DNA from: Amycolatopsis pretoriensis
Lineage (GTDB): Bacteria > Actinomycetota > Actinomycetes > Mycobacteriales > Pseudonocardiaceae
Reading direction: 5' to 3'
DNA: 64,000 nucleotides
Assembly (NCBI RefSeq): GCF_900107925.1
Contig: NZ_FNUJ01000004.1
Span: 558,001-622,000 of the forward strand
This document shows positions 51,697 through 60,030 of the stretch, one piece after another; position 1 is the stretch's first letter; each line of letters begins with the position of its first letter. Position numbers and translations under genes: made by a program. The notes beneath the pieces are model-generated. The model was not told where the DNA came from. It did no database searches and worked only from the letters and a program-made list of their open reading frames with translations.

Positions 51697-51982
51697 GAGT
51701 GCTGAATATGGCTGAACAATCGCCTCTGGTAATTCCTGGAGTAACCTAGTATTTTCTGGTTTGGAGGTTCCGTAGGACTTCGCGAAGTGGCTTGTAAACC
51801 ACCGGGTCGCGACCTTCGCTCAACGTTGGCCTGGAGTGTCATATCGCTCGATCTTGCGATCGGAGCCCGCCTCGGCCTGCGTTGCCGCCGGCGGGCCTCC
51901 GCAGTTTGTCGACGGCATCCAGGACGGGCTCGCCGACTTCGTGCTTGCGAAGGCCTTCTGCTTCGCGGTCGACGCGAACTCG

Positions 51983-52684
51983 CTAGGCCGTTGGCGTGGG
52001 AAGAATGTCGAGGGCGCGCAAGACTGGCCCGTAGATCTGATCTGCGGGTACGAACCGAGTCAGGTCGGCGCGCTCCACCCAGATTGCCGCGACGTTCTCC
52101 ACGACGTCGACGTTGCGCGCCTCACCTGCCACGTAGTCGCACAGGACGTACTCGCACAGCACGCCGGTCGTCGGGTGTAGGCGAGTGCCGAGCTTGCGCG
52201 TCACGATGCAATGGACGTCGGTTTCGGCCAGGGTCTCCCGCACGGCGATCACGGCCGGGCGACCGCCTGGTTTGACGACGCCAGCGGGAAACTGCCAGTC
52301 GAGGCCGTTCGCGTCCTCGGCTCGGCGGCAGACGATGAGCACTTCTGAGCCCCGGACGACCACGGCAATCGCGACGCGTAGCGGCTGGAGCGCGGTCGCG
52401 GTCAGCCGGTCGAGCGGCGCTAGCAGTTCATCGATGCTCAGCCCGAAAATGTGTTCCAAGAGGCGAGCCGTGGCCGGGCGGACGGCGCCCAGCGGCCGAC
52501 CGTCCGGATGGGCGCCAGCGACGAGGCGGCTGAGGTGTCGAACGCTGAGCGTGCCGGGCTCGTCGTGCTCGCGAGCGAACGTCTCGGCGAACTCGGCGAA
52601 CTCCTCGAAGGTCTGGCGCCGTTCCCGGATCAGCTGTTCGAGCAACGTCCGGGATGCCGGCTGTTCCCCGTCCAAGTCCCGCAT
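51983..52684 (-). CDS. Nudix-fold protein with N-terminal helix-turn-helix-like domain, degenerate Nudix box (copy 1)
   Basis: 233 residues from ATG 52684, favoured by GGGAG 6 bases upstream; a start at 52765 is possible. Residues ~10-100 look helical (LIRERRQTFEEFAEFAE, then LSVRHLSRLVAGAHPDG), like a DNA-binding region. The Nudix domain begins LRVAIAVVVRGSEVLIVCRR. Its box GVVKPGGRPAVIAVRETLAETD lacks the first Glu of Gx5E and one Glu of the REUxEE core, so hydrolysis is doubtful. It is clearly paralogous to the protein at 58729. Pif, the transfer-immunity factor of pSAM2, also has a Nudix motif. Confidence 0.8.
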   Translation of the reverse strand: MRDLDGEQPASRTLLEQLIRERRQTFEEFAEFAETFAREHDEPGTLSVRHLSRLVAGAHPDGRPLGAVRPATARLLEHIFGLSIDELLAPLDRLTATALQPLRVAIAVVVRGSEVLIVCRRAEDANGLDWQFPAGVVKPGGRPAVIAVRETLAETDVHCIVTRKLGTRLHPTTGVLCEYVLCDYVAGEARNVDVVENVAAIWVERADLTRFVPADQIYGPVLRALDILPTPTA

Positions 52685-52781
52685 CTTCGCTCCCGGGTCG
52701 TCCTCATGGCTTCCGCAAGTCGTGTCCCTGTCCTGGCCTGCTGACCAGCTCAAACTGAGACTCATTTCATTCTTACATGAA

Positions 52782-52795
52782 GGTCAATATTGACC
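52782..52795. promoter_or_regulatory. Palindrome between divergent Nudix 1 and small-gene operon
   Basis: GGTCAATATTGACC is a perfect 14-bp palindrome just 5 bp before the GTG at 52800. Likely operator of one of the element's regulators. Confidence 0.5.
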
Positions 52796-52799
52796 CTAG

Positions 52800-53018
52800 G
52801 TGAAGGTGAAGGGCTCGGGAGCGATGGGGCTGAACGACGGGAAACGCCTGACGTACTGGTGCGGCGGATCGCAGTTCGACACAAGTGGGAACCGGCTTAA
52901 CGAGATAGATCTGGACGTGCCGTCGCCGAGGTCGATGGCGGACATGACTGAGCAGGACTGGACCGAGGCCGAAGCAGCCTTGAGTGCCTTCGACGCTGAG
53001 CACAGGCCGAGCTGGTGA
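52800..53018 (+). CDS. Small hypothetical protein
   Basis: 72 residues from GTG 52800; GTG 52806 or ATG 52824 are alternatives. Middle: LTYWCGGSQFDTSGNRLNEIDLDVPSPRS, end: TEQDWTEAEAALSAFDAEHRP. No domain recognised. It starts a three-gene chain whose stops and starts overlap (GTGA, ATGA), so the three are probably one operon. Confidence 0.5.
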   Translation: MKVKGSGAMGLNDGKRLTYWCGGSQFDTSGNRLNEIDLDVPSPRSMADMTEQDWTEAEAALSAFDAEHRPSW

Positions 53019-53320
53019 CTGTGGTCGCCGAGCGTCCGGTCCGGCGGCTTGGCCGCGTCGTCTCGCGGGCCGAGGCATACGAATGGCGTTGGTTCATCGA
53101 TGGCCTTCACTGCTACCGGCTGGACCAGCTCGCCGACTATGACGTCTACCTGCTCACGCCGTGGTGCGAGGAAGGGCAGCGGTTCCCGCTGCGGCACGAC
53201 CGGGACAGCGTCGGGCGCGGACGCGTCCCGTCACCGAACTGGGCAGCCGCGTGCCGAAAGTGCGGCCATCGGCAGCGATCGGCCAACATGGAGGCTCGGC
53301 GAGCGGCGGACGGCCGATGA
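53015..53320 (+). CDS. Small hypothetical protein with Cys pair
   Basis: 101 residues from GTG 53015, overlapping the previous stop. Trp/Tyr-rich core (AYEWRWFIDGLHCYRLDQLADYDVYLL) and a late CRKCGHR that, with earlier Cys residues, could bind zinc. Possibly a small nucleic-acid-binding protein. Not recognised further. Confidence 0.5.
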   Translation: MTVVAERPVRRLGRVVSRAEAYEWRWFIDGLHCYRLDQLADYDVYLLTPWCEEGQRFPLRHDRDSVGRGRVPSPNWAAACRKCGHRQRSANMEARRAADGR

Positions 53321-53898
53321 ACGCGCGTCTGCTCCTCGGTCGTTCGTTGCCCGGCGCGGTCGGCGAATCCAGCAGGGTGGTGCACCTGTTCGAAGTGCTG
53401 CTCGATGACGGCGCACCGGAGCAGTTGACCGCGCTCTGCGGCTCTTCTTTCGGTCGCGGAGAGCTTGAGCGGCTCGACCGTCTACAGGGGATGCCCTGTG
53501 AGCCATGCCTACGTCGCGCTCCCGGCCAGGAACCGACCTCCGTGGTGGTGGAGCGGGGCCGGCCGATTCCGATCGCCAACTCCAGCATGGATCTTGAACC
53601 GCTGTTGCTCGCACCGACTCGTCTGTACATCGTGACGTTGCTGTCCGAGCGCCAGTGGTGCACGTGCGGCTTCATCATCACCGCTCTGGACATCGCTTCG
53701 CCGAACCTTTCAAGGCAGCTGGCCAAGCTGCGCAAAGCAGGGATCGTGCAGACGCGGACGCGCGGGCGAGAACTTCAGGCGTGCCTGACGCGCGAAGGCA
53801 GCAGGCGGCTCGTCAACCATCTGAAGGCGCTGCAAGCCGTGGTGTCTCGCGCCGGCAGGCTGGCCGCGATAGGAGCCGGCCAGCGCGACGAAGTGTGA
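53317..53898 (+). CDS. Winged-helix regulator with N-terminal Cys-rich domain
   Basis: 193 residues from ATG 53317 (ATGA overlap). The first half has ALCGSSFGRGELERLDRLQGMPCEPC, a CxxC zinc-like module. The second half is an ArsR/MarR-type winged helix: LYIVTLLSERQWCTCGFIITALDIASPNLSRQLAKLRKAGIVQTRTRGRELQACLTREG. The last gene of the three-gene plus-strand operon, it may regulate that operon or transfer genes. It faces the TraB-type gene across a strong bidirectional hairpin. Confidence 0.65.
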   Translation: MNARLLLGRSLPGAVGESSRVVHLFEVLLDDGAPEQLTALCGSSFGRGELERLDRLQGMPCEPCLRRAPGQEPTSVVVERGRPIPIANSSMDLEPLLLAPTRLYIVTLLSERQWCTCGFIITALDIASPNLSRQLAKLRKAGIVQTRTRGRELQACLTREGSRRLVNHLKALQAVVSRAGRLAAIGAGQRDEV

Positions 53899-54020
53899 CG
53901 CCGGGCTGGCGACGTCTCGGAACCCGGCCCATGACCACCTGGCAGGACGAAGTAAGACGGGTCTCGCTGTGCCCGTCTCACCCGTCACCAGCCATGTTTC
54001 CGCAGGCCAATTACGGCTGA

Positions 54021-54055
54021 TACCCGTCACGCCGCTTGAGACGGCGTGACGGGTA
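54021..54055. terminator. Perfect hairpin between convergent operons
   Basis: TACCCGTCACGCCG (54021-54034) and CGGCGTGACGGGTA (54042-54055), loop CTTGAGA. It lies between stops at 53898 and 54066 and would serve both. Confidence 0.85.
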
Positions 54056-54065
54056 CCGAGACGGG

Positions 54066-56258
54066 TTACGGGTCGTCCTCCCCGCCCCCGGGATCTAGCT
54101 TGCCCACAGCCACGGCGTCGACAGCAGCCCGAACGTCGGCCGTCGAGTAGCCGCGTACTTGCTTCGTCCGGCCGTCCTCGCCGGGCACCCGGAACCGCTC
54201 AGGACGGCATCCGTAGTCGCCCATTTGCCTCCCGAACGCCGTCGGCTCGACGTCGAGCGACTCGACCAGCTCGGCGGTCGGCACGAAGTCCCGGCCACCC
54301 TCTTCGAGGTCGTCGCCGAGGTACTCGACGACTGCCGCGAGCGGTTCGGGCAGCTCGACTCGTTCAGCCGCCACCGTCGCCGCTTCCGTGCGGCTCGACC
54401 CGATGGCGCGTGCCACAGCTGCGTGGTCGAGCGTAGGGCGGGAGTCCTGCCCGGCGGCGTGCCCGGAGAGCGTCCCCGCCGCTTCCCGTAGGGCCCGGCC
54501 CTGCTGACAGATGGTCTGCCAATCTTCGTTCGGCATGTAGTAGGTCCGGACGGTCATCGCGAGGACGTCGGCCCCGGCGGCGGTGTCGCCGTCCGGGCGG
54601 AGGATGCCGACGCCCTTGTGGGACGGCAGCAGTCGAGACGAGTCGAAGCCGCGAGTGTTCATCTGCTCGCCGAGCACGATGTTGGAGTCGCGCCAGTCCA
54701 TCACCCGCAACGCGAACCGAGAGCCGAGCACCGCTCGCAGTCCGGACGGGATGGTCTTCGAGTCCGGCCGCTGCGTCGCGACGACGAGCACGATGCCGGC
54801 CGCCGGTCCCTTCTTGGCCAGCCACGTCAGCAACTTGCCGACGTACTCGCCCGCAGTGAGCTTCTTCCCTTGCACCGTCACCGGCGTCCGGTCTTCCAAC
54901 GGCACCTGTACTTCGTCGATGAACACGGCCGTGATCGGCATGTTCAGGGTTCCGTCCCGGGACATGTCCGGGGTCACCTTGGATTCGGGACACGTCAGGT
55001 CGTCCAGATCTCGCATGCGGCGGAACCGGCCCTGGACCTCGCCGACCAACTCCACGAGCCAATCGACCAAGGCCAGGACGTGTTCGGTTTCGTCGCCGGA
55101 CATGAACCGGTGCGCGACCTGGCCGGCGGCGTCCCAGTCCTTCCCAGCCTTGAAGTCCGCCACGTACAGCCGGACCCAGGCGTCCAGGATCAGCCCGGCC
55201 GCCGCGAGCCGGGCGGCGAACGTCTTCCCTTGGCGAGGGATAGCCCCGACCAGCAGCGAGGTCCACACCAACGGCAGGTCGATCCGCCGGTCCCGGGCGT
55301 CGCGACCGAACGGCACTGGCCGCCACGCATCCCACCGAGAGACCCCGAGCAACGGCGTCCGCAGGGCTGGTGACGCGTAGGGGTCCTCATCCGCGACCCA
55401 CATCGCTACTCGCCCTGCATGCCCGCCGTTGCCACGGACGCGCTCGACGATGAGTTGCACCTCATCGACCGCCAGCGCCGACGCCAGCGCGTCCCGATTC
55501 TTGACCACGTCGGCAGCCTTGCGGGTTGCGGGCAAGTCGACCGTGACCGCCCAACCGTCGCCGATCCGCGTGGCCCGCTCGACCAGCCGCAACGACTCGT
55601 CCTTGCCGATCAGCTTCGCGTCCCGGAACGCGTCCACCAGGACCTGCGGGTCCATCGTCCACGTCAGCGTCCGCGGGCCCGCCAACGCGGGCTTGCGGCC
55701 CGGACTGCCGTCTTTCCGCCGCCCGAGAACCGCCAGCGCCGCCGACACTGTGGCCCCGGCGATCCACAGAGGATCGGCCCCGTAAACGAGATCGACCACC
55801 GCGACTGCCAGCGCGGCAGCGGCGAGCACAGCGCCGGTGACCTTCCAGCGGAACAGCGTCAGTTCCCGGATCTCCGTGAACTTGTCGGCCAGCTTCTCGG
55901 ACTCCTCCGCCGCCGTCCGGTAGTCGGCAACTCGAACCCAACGCCGCCACCACCGGACGCCGACCACCGCTCCGCGCACCACCGCGCCGAGGTAGCGCCA
56001 CGGCGACCGGAGCACCGCCGCGACCGCGTCCTTGGCAGCCTGCGTTGCCTGCGGCTTGCTCTTGAGCCATAGCGGCACCCTTGGCGAGTGCAGCCACCAT
56101 CGTCGGAACCGGTGGCGCGCTGTCCGGCGACGCGGTTGCGGCAACGTGTCGTCGATCAGTTCGCCGTCCAGCACCGGTCCCACGTGCTCGACCTCGCCGG
56201 GCTCACTCCGAGAGGAGACCGTTGCACCGTTCACGGAGACGCCGTTGTCAGCGTTCAT
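54066..56258 (-). CDS. tra: FtsK/SpoIIIE-type conjugative DNA translocase (TraB-like)
   Basis: 730 residues from ATG 56258; frame is open to 56321 but that end overlaps the upstream gene. N-terminal membrane helices (~85-102, 138-158, 163-178). P-loop GAIPRQGKT (338-346), Walker B ITAVFIDE (442-449), then VVATQRPDSKTIPSGLRAVLGSRFALRV, typical of FtsK motors. The C-terminal ~100 residues (GGRDFVPTAELVESLDVEPTAFGRQM onward) resemble a winged helix, as in TraB and FtsK gamma domains that bind 8-bp DNA signals. It would move the element as double-stranded DNA between mycelia. First of the minus operon's downstream genes, overlapping its neighbour by 11 bp. Confidence 0.88.
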   Translation of the reverse strand: MNADNGVSVNGATVSSRSEPGEVEHVGPVLDGELIDDTLPQPRRRTARHRFRRWWLHSPRVPLWLKSKPQATQAAKDAVAAVLRSPWRYLGAVVRGAVVGVRWWRRWVRVADYRTAAEESEKLADKFTEIRELTLFRWKVTGAVLAAAALAVAVVDLVYGADPLWIAGATVSAALAVLGRRKDGSPGRKPALAGPRTLTWTMDPQVLVDAFRDAKLIGKDESLRLVERATRIGDGWAVTVDLPATRKAADVVKNRDALASALAVDEVQLIVERVRGNGGHAGRVAMWVADEDPYASPALRTPLLGVSRWDAWRPVPFGRDARDRRIDLPLVWTSLLVGAIPRQGKTFAARLAAAGLILDAWVRLYVADFKAGKDWDAAGQVAHRFMSGDETEHVLALVDWLVELVGEVQGRFRRMRDLDDLTCPESKVTPDMSRDGTLNMPITAVFIDEVQVPLEDRTPVTVQGKKLTAGEYVGKLLTWLAKKGPAAGIVLVVATQRPDSKTIPSGLRAVLGSRFALRVMDWRDSNIVLGEQMNTRGFDSSRLLPSHKGVGILRPDGDTAAGADVLAMTVRTYYMPNEDWQTICQQGRALREAAGTLSGHAAGQDSRPTLDHAAVARAIGSSRTEAATVAAERVELPEPLAAVVEYLGDDLEEGGRDFVPTAELVESLDVEPTAFGRQMGDYGCRPERFRVPGEDGRTKQVRGYSTADVRAAVDAVAVGKLDPGGGEDDP

Positions 56259-57060
56259 GACTGGCCTCCCCGGTGCCGAGTTCCGCCGCAAGGGCGGCAG
56301 CAAGCCGAGGTGACAGCCCACGCGAGCAGCCCGTCACCTGGCGAACCCACGCCGGCGTGACGGCCGTGCCAGCCGACCAGGCAGTCCGGGCGTCGGCGAG
56401 ATAGTCGGCGAACAACTTGCGCCGACCTGTCGTCTGGCGAGTCCTCTGCTGGCTGGCGGGCGTCGACTGATGAACCTCCGGTTCGGCGTGGTCGACGGCC
56501 ACCGTGAACGCCACATTCACAGCTTCGGTGAGCTTGTCGCGGAGATCCGTGATTGCCTCCGTTGCGGCGAACACGATCAGGGGCGGCACCGAGTGCAGCA
56601 CGACCCCGGCTAGCGAACCGGCCGCGAACGACGCCCAGGTGTTCATGACGTAGGTGGCGCCTAGTGCCAGCCACTTCGCCACGCGAACCCACCGGCCCGT
56701 GTGGACCTGGTACCGCGCGGTCACCTGCTCCGCCCGCAGGATCGCCAGCAGAACCAACGACACCGTGGGATCGAGCAGCCAAGCTGCCAGCCACGGCAGC
56801 GACCACGGGTCCGAGCCGGCAGCAGCGAACCACTGAACGTTGGCCATGGTGAACGCCAAGCCGAGCACGATCCCGGACCAGCAGAGTCTGTCCACCTGAG
56901 ACCTGACGCGCTCGACCTGCAGGGCGATCACGTCGGGATGGTCCTTCCAGCGACGCACAGCCGCCGCGTCGGCCGCGTCAGCGGCAAGCCTCTGCGCACT
57001 GGCCGGGGCAGGTGGCCGCCCAGCGGCGGCCACCCCTTCCAACCCTCGGAGTTTCGTCAT
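56248..57060 (-). CDS. Spd-like integral membrane protein (DUF2637-type)
   Basis: 270 residues from ATG 57060 (ATGA overlap with the gene before). Four helices: WSGIVLGLAFTMANVQWFAA, WLAAWLLDPTVSLVLLAI, LALGATYVMNTWASFAAG, SVPPLIVFAATEAI. The phrase FTMANVQWF followed by a helix is typical of DUF2637 proteins found with actinomycete tra genes. The C-terminal part (TRQTTGRRKLFADYLADARTAW) is soluble and resembles a helix-turn-helix. Probably a spread function that helps plasmid movement along hyphae. Confidence 0.7.
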   Translation of the reverse strand: MTKLRGLEGVAAAGRPPAPASAQRLAADAADAAAVRRWKDHPDVIALQVERVRSQVDRLCWSGIVLGLAFTMANVQWFAAAGSDPWSLPWLAAWLLDPTVSLVLLAILRAEQVTARYQVHTGRWVRVAKWLALGATYVMNTWASFAAGSLAGVVLHSVPPLIVFAATEAITDLRDKLTEAVNVAFTVAVDHAEPEVHQSTPASQQRTRQTTGRRKLFADYLADARTAWSAGTAVTPAWVRQVTGCSRGLSPRLAAALAAELGTGEASHER

Positions 57061-57389
57061 CGCCGACCACCGCCGTGACGCCTGGTGGTGTCCATCGACG
57101 TGACTGTCAGGGCCCGGGTGAGTACGTGGGCGGCGATCAGGTCCGGCACGCCGAGCACCACGAGCAGCAGCGTCGGATTGCCAGGATGCGTGATCACCAG
57201 CCACTGAATCCCCGTGAACGCGGCACCTGTGAACAGGACACGTCCGGCCAGCGACACGACCCGTGCGGATGCGCGGGCCGCGTCGGCGGCACGGTGTGCC
57301 TTGCGCGCACCGAATCGCGAGACCGCGAACAAGACGAGCAGGGCACCGAGCCCGGCGAGCATCTGAGCCGGAGTCAGGTTGACGGTCAT
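57057..57389 (-). CDS. Small membrane protein of the transfer operon
   Basis: 110 residues from ATG 57389, overlapping neighbours at both ends by 4 bp. Helices MLAGLGALLVLFAVSRF, VLFTGAAFTGIQWLVI, TLLLVVLGVPDLIAAHVL, then a basic tail RRHGGGRR. By size, topology and place it is like SpdA/SpdB spread proteins. No sequence family named with confidence. Confidence 0.6.
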   Translation of the reverse strand: MTVNLTPAQMLAGLGALLVLFAVSRFGARKAHRAADAARASARVVSLAGRVLFTGAAFTGIQWLVITHPGNPTLLLVVLGVPDLIAAHVLTRALTVTSMDTTRRHGGGRR

Positions 57390-57733
57390 CGCTGCTCACC
57401 CCGCCCACGACCGGCCCGGCGTTCGCGCCAGGCCTGGTAGACGGCCCGCCGGTCGGACTCGGGCAGCGCACCCCAGACTCCAACGGTGTTGGCGCCGGCG
57501 GATCGCAGTTCGAGTTCGAGGCACTCGCTCATTACCGGGCACCCGGCACACAACCGAGCGGCCAGTTCGCGGTCGGGGTTGTCTTCGCCGGTCAATGTGG
57601 GCATCTCCGAGCGGTCGAACGCCCAGAAGCACAGGCCGTCTCGGGTCACCACCTCGGCGAGCACGCCTTCCGGCACGATGGCGTACCGATCGAGGTAGGC
57701 AGCGATCTCCTTGAAGTTGTCTTGGCTCACCAC
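57386..57733 (-). CDS. WhiB-like iron-sulfur transcription factor
   Basis: 115 residues from GTG 57733, 6 bases after GGAGG. The four Cys of the [4Fe-4S] site are GLCFWAF (C34) and LCAGCPVMSEC, and the turn GVWGA with a following basic helix (RRAVYQAWRERR) is the WhiB signature. Element-borne WhiB-like proteins are known from actinomycete phages and AICEs, where they regulate transfer or host genes. It overlaps the excisionase stop, so it belongs to the same operon, xis-whiB-spd-spd-tra. Confidence 0.88.
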   Translation of the reverse strand: MVSQDNFKEIAAYLDRYAIVPEGVLAEVVTRDGLCFWAFDRSEMPTLTGEDNPDRELAARLCAGCPVMSECLELELRSAGANTVGVWGALPESDRRAVYQAWRERRAGRGRGEQR

Positions 57734-58002
57734 GACGCACCTCCCGTCGCCTGGTGGGCCTCGCGCTCCATCCGGCGCTTGGCGATCAAGTCGGCAAGGT
57801 CGACACAGCCGCCCGACGCCGTGACCTCGGCAATCAGTTCGTTGAGGGCGGCAGCAGGCACGACGTAGCGAGTGCGGATGCGGACTGCGGGGAAGGCGTC
57901 GTCCCGGATGGCGCGGTACAGCGTCACCGGGTTGACGCGCAGGATGCGCGCCACTTCCCCGACTGTGTAGAACGTCGGTCCGACGTTCGGATTGGTATCC
58001 AT
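57727..58002 (-). CDS. xis: Excisionase-like helix-turn-helix protein
   Basis: 91 residues from ATG 58002 with AAAGGG upstream. MerR/AlpA-type winged helix: FYTVGEVARILRVNPVTLYRAIRDDAFPAVRIRTRYVVPAAALNELI. Usual for Xis of integrative elements and for activators of int. Unlike pSAM2 it is 7 kb from int and leads the transfer operon, so excision and transfer could be switched on together. Confidence 0.82.
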   Translation of the reverse strand: MDTNPNVGPTFYTVGEVARILRVNPVTLYRAIRDDAFPAVRIRTRYVVPAAALNELIAEVTASGGCVDLADLIAKRRMEREAHQATGGASW

Positions 58003-58043
58003 GAGAGAACCCTTTGATCGAAGTGCTATTTAATGCTTGAATT

Positions 58044-58061
58044 CGGGATGATTTAATCCCG
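58044..58061. promoter_or_regulatory. Operator-like inverted repeat between xis and the XRE regulator
   Basis: CGGGAT (58044-58049), GATTTA, ATCCCG (58056-58061), in an AT-rich divergent region. Good candidate site for the XRE regulator starting at 58166. Confidence 0.55.
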
Positions 58062-58165
58062 CGAAGGCATAGAAGGCCCGAATGCGTCCGCATGAGAGCG
58101 GAGAGTGGGACGCGGAATCGCGCGTCGCGCTAGTCTCGCCTTCGAGGCGGAGCGCGGAGGGATAC

Positions 58166-58594
58166 GTGTCGGAAGACTGGGCGGCAGTCGCAAGAGCAAT
58201 CAATCAGCGCTTGGCCGAGCTCGATCTCAGCCAGCGCGAGCTCATTGCGCGCTCGCAGGTCTCCAAGGCGACAGTTCGCGAAATTCAGCACAACACGGCT
58301 CAGCGACGCCGGAGCGATCGCACGCTTGAAGCGCTGTCCCTCGCGCTCGACCTGCACGCCGGGCACTTGGCCGCGGTCCTGGCCGGCCGACGGCCGCCTG
58401 AGCTGGGCGAGCCGGTGCTCAGAGGTGACGATGACATCCCGGGCCGGCTGGCCGTGATCGAACACCAGCTGCGCGAGATCACCGACCGGCTCAACCAATT
58501 GAGCGACGTGAACGAGCGGCTCGACGAGATAAACGCTAACGTCGAAACGATGCTCAAGCACGTTTCCAACGACCGTGAAATGCGCCGCCGCTGA
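58166..58594 (+). CDS. XRE-family regulator with C-terminal coiled coil
   Basis: 142 residues from GTG 58166, with GGAGGG 4-5 bases upstream. Cro/CI-type domain: INQRLAELDLSQRELIARSQVSKATVREIQHNTAQRRRSDRTLEALSLAL. The C-terminal third (EHQLREITDRLNQLSDVNERLDEINANVETMLK) has leucine heptads for dimerisation. Divergent from xis, it is the likely master repressor of the transfer operon. Confidence 0.85.
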   Translation: MSEDWAAVARAINQRLAELDLSQRELIARSQVSKATVREIQHNTAQRRRSDRTLEALSLALDLHAGHLAAVLAGRRPPELGEPVLRGDDDIPGRLAVIEHQLREITDRLNQLSDVNERLDEINANVETMLKHVSNDREMRRR

Positions 58595-58673
58595 GGAGTT
58601 CGGATGACTGGTTTCCATGCCTCTCAGTCAACGCCGAACACTCGTCTCGAACGATGCACAACCACTGCAGGTC

Positions 58674-58689
58674 CACTGCACAAGCAGTG
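58674..58689. promoter_or_regulatory. Inverted repeat upstream of Nudix 2
   Basis: CACTGC, ACAA, GCAGTG: a perfect 6+4+6 palindrome 40 bp before the Nudix start, surrounded by further TGCAC/GTGCA elements (58655-58705). Candidate operator. Confidence 0.5.
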
Positions 58690-58728
58690 CATCAACGGTG
58701 CACTTTGTGAGTTCCGGGGGTGCTGCCC

Positions 58729-59388
58729 GTGGAGTTCGTGAACACGTGGACCGGTCAAACCGCGTGTGCGCTCCAAGCCGCATTCCGCATGAGCAATGAG
58801 GCGTTCGCGGAGCATCTCGGCGTAGCCGTCCGCACGGTCGCGTCCTGGCATGCGAAGTCCGGCGTCACGCCGCGCGCGGAGATACAGGATGCTCTCGACA
58901 CCGCGTTGAGCCGGGCGCCGGACCTGGTCAAGGCGCGCTTCGCGCAGTACTTCGAGGCGGCGAACAGCTCGGCCGACACGGACGCGGCGAGCGCGCAGGC
59001 TCTCCGCGTCGCGGTGGCTGTCGTCGTGAATGACGCCGATGTCCTGGTCGTCTGCCGACGCGGAGAAGACGGGGCAGGGATCTCGTGGCAGTTCCCGGCC
59101 GGCATGGTCAAGCCCGGGGCTTCACCCGAGACGGTGGCCGTGCGGGAGACACTCGGTGAGACGGGTGTCCACTGTGCTGTCCTGCGCAAGCTCGGCAGCC
59201 GACTGCATCCGGTCACTCACGTTTTCTGCGAGTACGTTCTTTGTGAGTACCTGACAGGGGATGCGCAGAACATGGATGTGGTCGAGAATGTCAGCGTCGT
59301 CTGGATCGACAAGTCGAAATTGACGCGATTCATCCCGGCCCAGCAGATTTTTCCACCGATACTGGAAGCCTTGGAGGTCCCGGAGTGA
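58729..59388 (+). CDS. Nudix-fold protein with N-terminal helix-turn-helix, degenerate Nudix box (copy 2)
   Basis: 219 residues from GTG 58729 (GGGGG 8 bases upstream; other GTGs at 58720 and 58738). Residues ~5-60 hold a helix-turn-helix (ALQAAFRMSNEAFAEHLGVAVRTVASWHAK). The Nudix domain starts LRVAVAVVVNDADVLVVCRR; box GMVKPGASPETVAVRETLGETG again lacks the Gx5E glutamate and one REUxEE glutamate. Its C-terminal half is strongly similar to copy 1 (RLHPxTxVxCEYVLC, NxDVVENV). Translationally coupled (GTGA) to a canonical Nudix protein. May act as a nucleotide sensor/regulator or transfer-immunity factor. Confidence 0.8.
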   Translation: MEFVNTWTGQTACALQAAFRMSNEAFAEHLGVAVRTVASWHAKSGVTPRAEIQDALDTALSRAPDLVKARFAQYFEAANSSADTDAASAQALRVAVAVVVNDADVLVVCRRGEDGAGISWQFPAGMVKPGASPETVAVRETLGETGVHCAVLRKLGSRLHPVTHVFCEYVLCEYLTGDAQNMDVVENVSVVWIDKSKLTRFIPAQQIFPPILEALEVPE

Positions 59389-59792
59389 GCTCGGACGAGG
59401 TGCGGCCCCCGATCGCGGCCGCCGTCATCGTGCAGGACGGCAAGGTTCTGCTCGTCAAGCGCCGCGTGAAGGAAGGCAGCTTGTCGTGGCAGTTCCCGGC
59501 CGGCGAAGTCGAGCCCGGAGAGACGGGCAGCCAGGCAGCGGTCCGTGAGACGCAGGAAGAGACCGGGCTGACGGTGACCGAGGTCAAGGTGCTCGGTGAG
59601 CGCGTCCACCCGAACACGGGTCGCACTATGATTTACGTGGCGTGTGACGTAGTTGAGGGTGCCGCCAGCGTCGTCGACGACGACGAACTTGTCGAGGTCG
59701 CGTGGTCGGGACGTGAAAATCTGACGGAGTACGTTCCGTACCCGTTTTATGTGCCCGTTCAAGCTTATCTTGACGCTGCGCTGTCGTCGTGA
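59385..59792 (+). CDS. Canonical Nudix hydrolase
   Basis: 135 residues from GTG 59385, overlapping the previous stop. Complete Nudix box GEVEPGETGSQAAVRETQEETGL (Gx5Ex7REUxEExGU), in the standard place for a small (d)NTP or nucleotide-sugar hydrolase. Other blocks parallel copies 1 and 2 (SWQFPAGEVEPGE; VLGERVHPNTGRTMIYVACDVV). So this is the active relative of the two degenerate copies. In pSAM2, a Nudix protein (Pif) prevents redundant transfer between carriers. Confidence 0.85.
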   Translation: MSSDEVRPPIAAAVIVQDGKVLLVKRRVKEGSLSWQFPAGEVEPGETGSQAAVRETQEETGLTVTEVKVLGERVHPNTGRTMIYVACDVVEGAASVVDDDELVEVAWSGRENLTEYVPYPFYVPVQAYLDAALSS

Positions 59793-60030
59793 CTTTCAGT
59801 GACTCGTCGCAGACTCTATTCGTCAGTAGACGTTGTAAGTCGCTATCCATCTGCGCAGATGCGGTGCCACCCAAAGAAATGCTGGGGTCATCATTCCGCC
59901 AGTGGGGTGATCTCTGCTTGCGAGCCTAGCGTGCCTGCTCCAAGGCGCCTAAAGTCGTCGGTCTGTTATGGACGGGGCGGGGTGCTCGGCTGTCGCAGGA
60001 CTAGATTCGCTCGATAGAGGGGAGCGTGGA

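Larger units (their letters stand above)
50951..51982. other. 1-kb noncoding region of the element
   Basis: No convincing gene on either strand. It holds an inverted repeat (51359-51405) and an array of phased 10-bp repeats (51601-51696). Locally it is AT-richer from 51520 to 51770. In this class of element such a region would be the place for the transfer locus (clt) or a replication origin. Confidence 0.6.

Noticed and set aside
51582..51842. 86-codon minus-strand frame inside the element's noncoding region
   Set aside because: It crosses both repeat families, has no ribosome site and no protein-like pattern.
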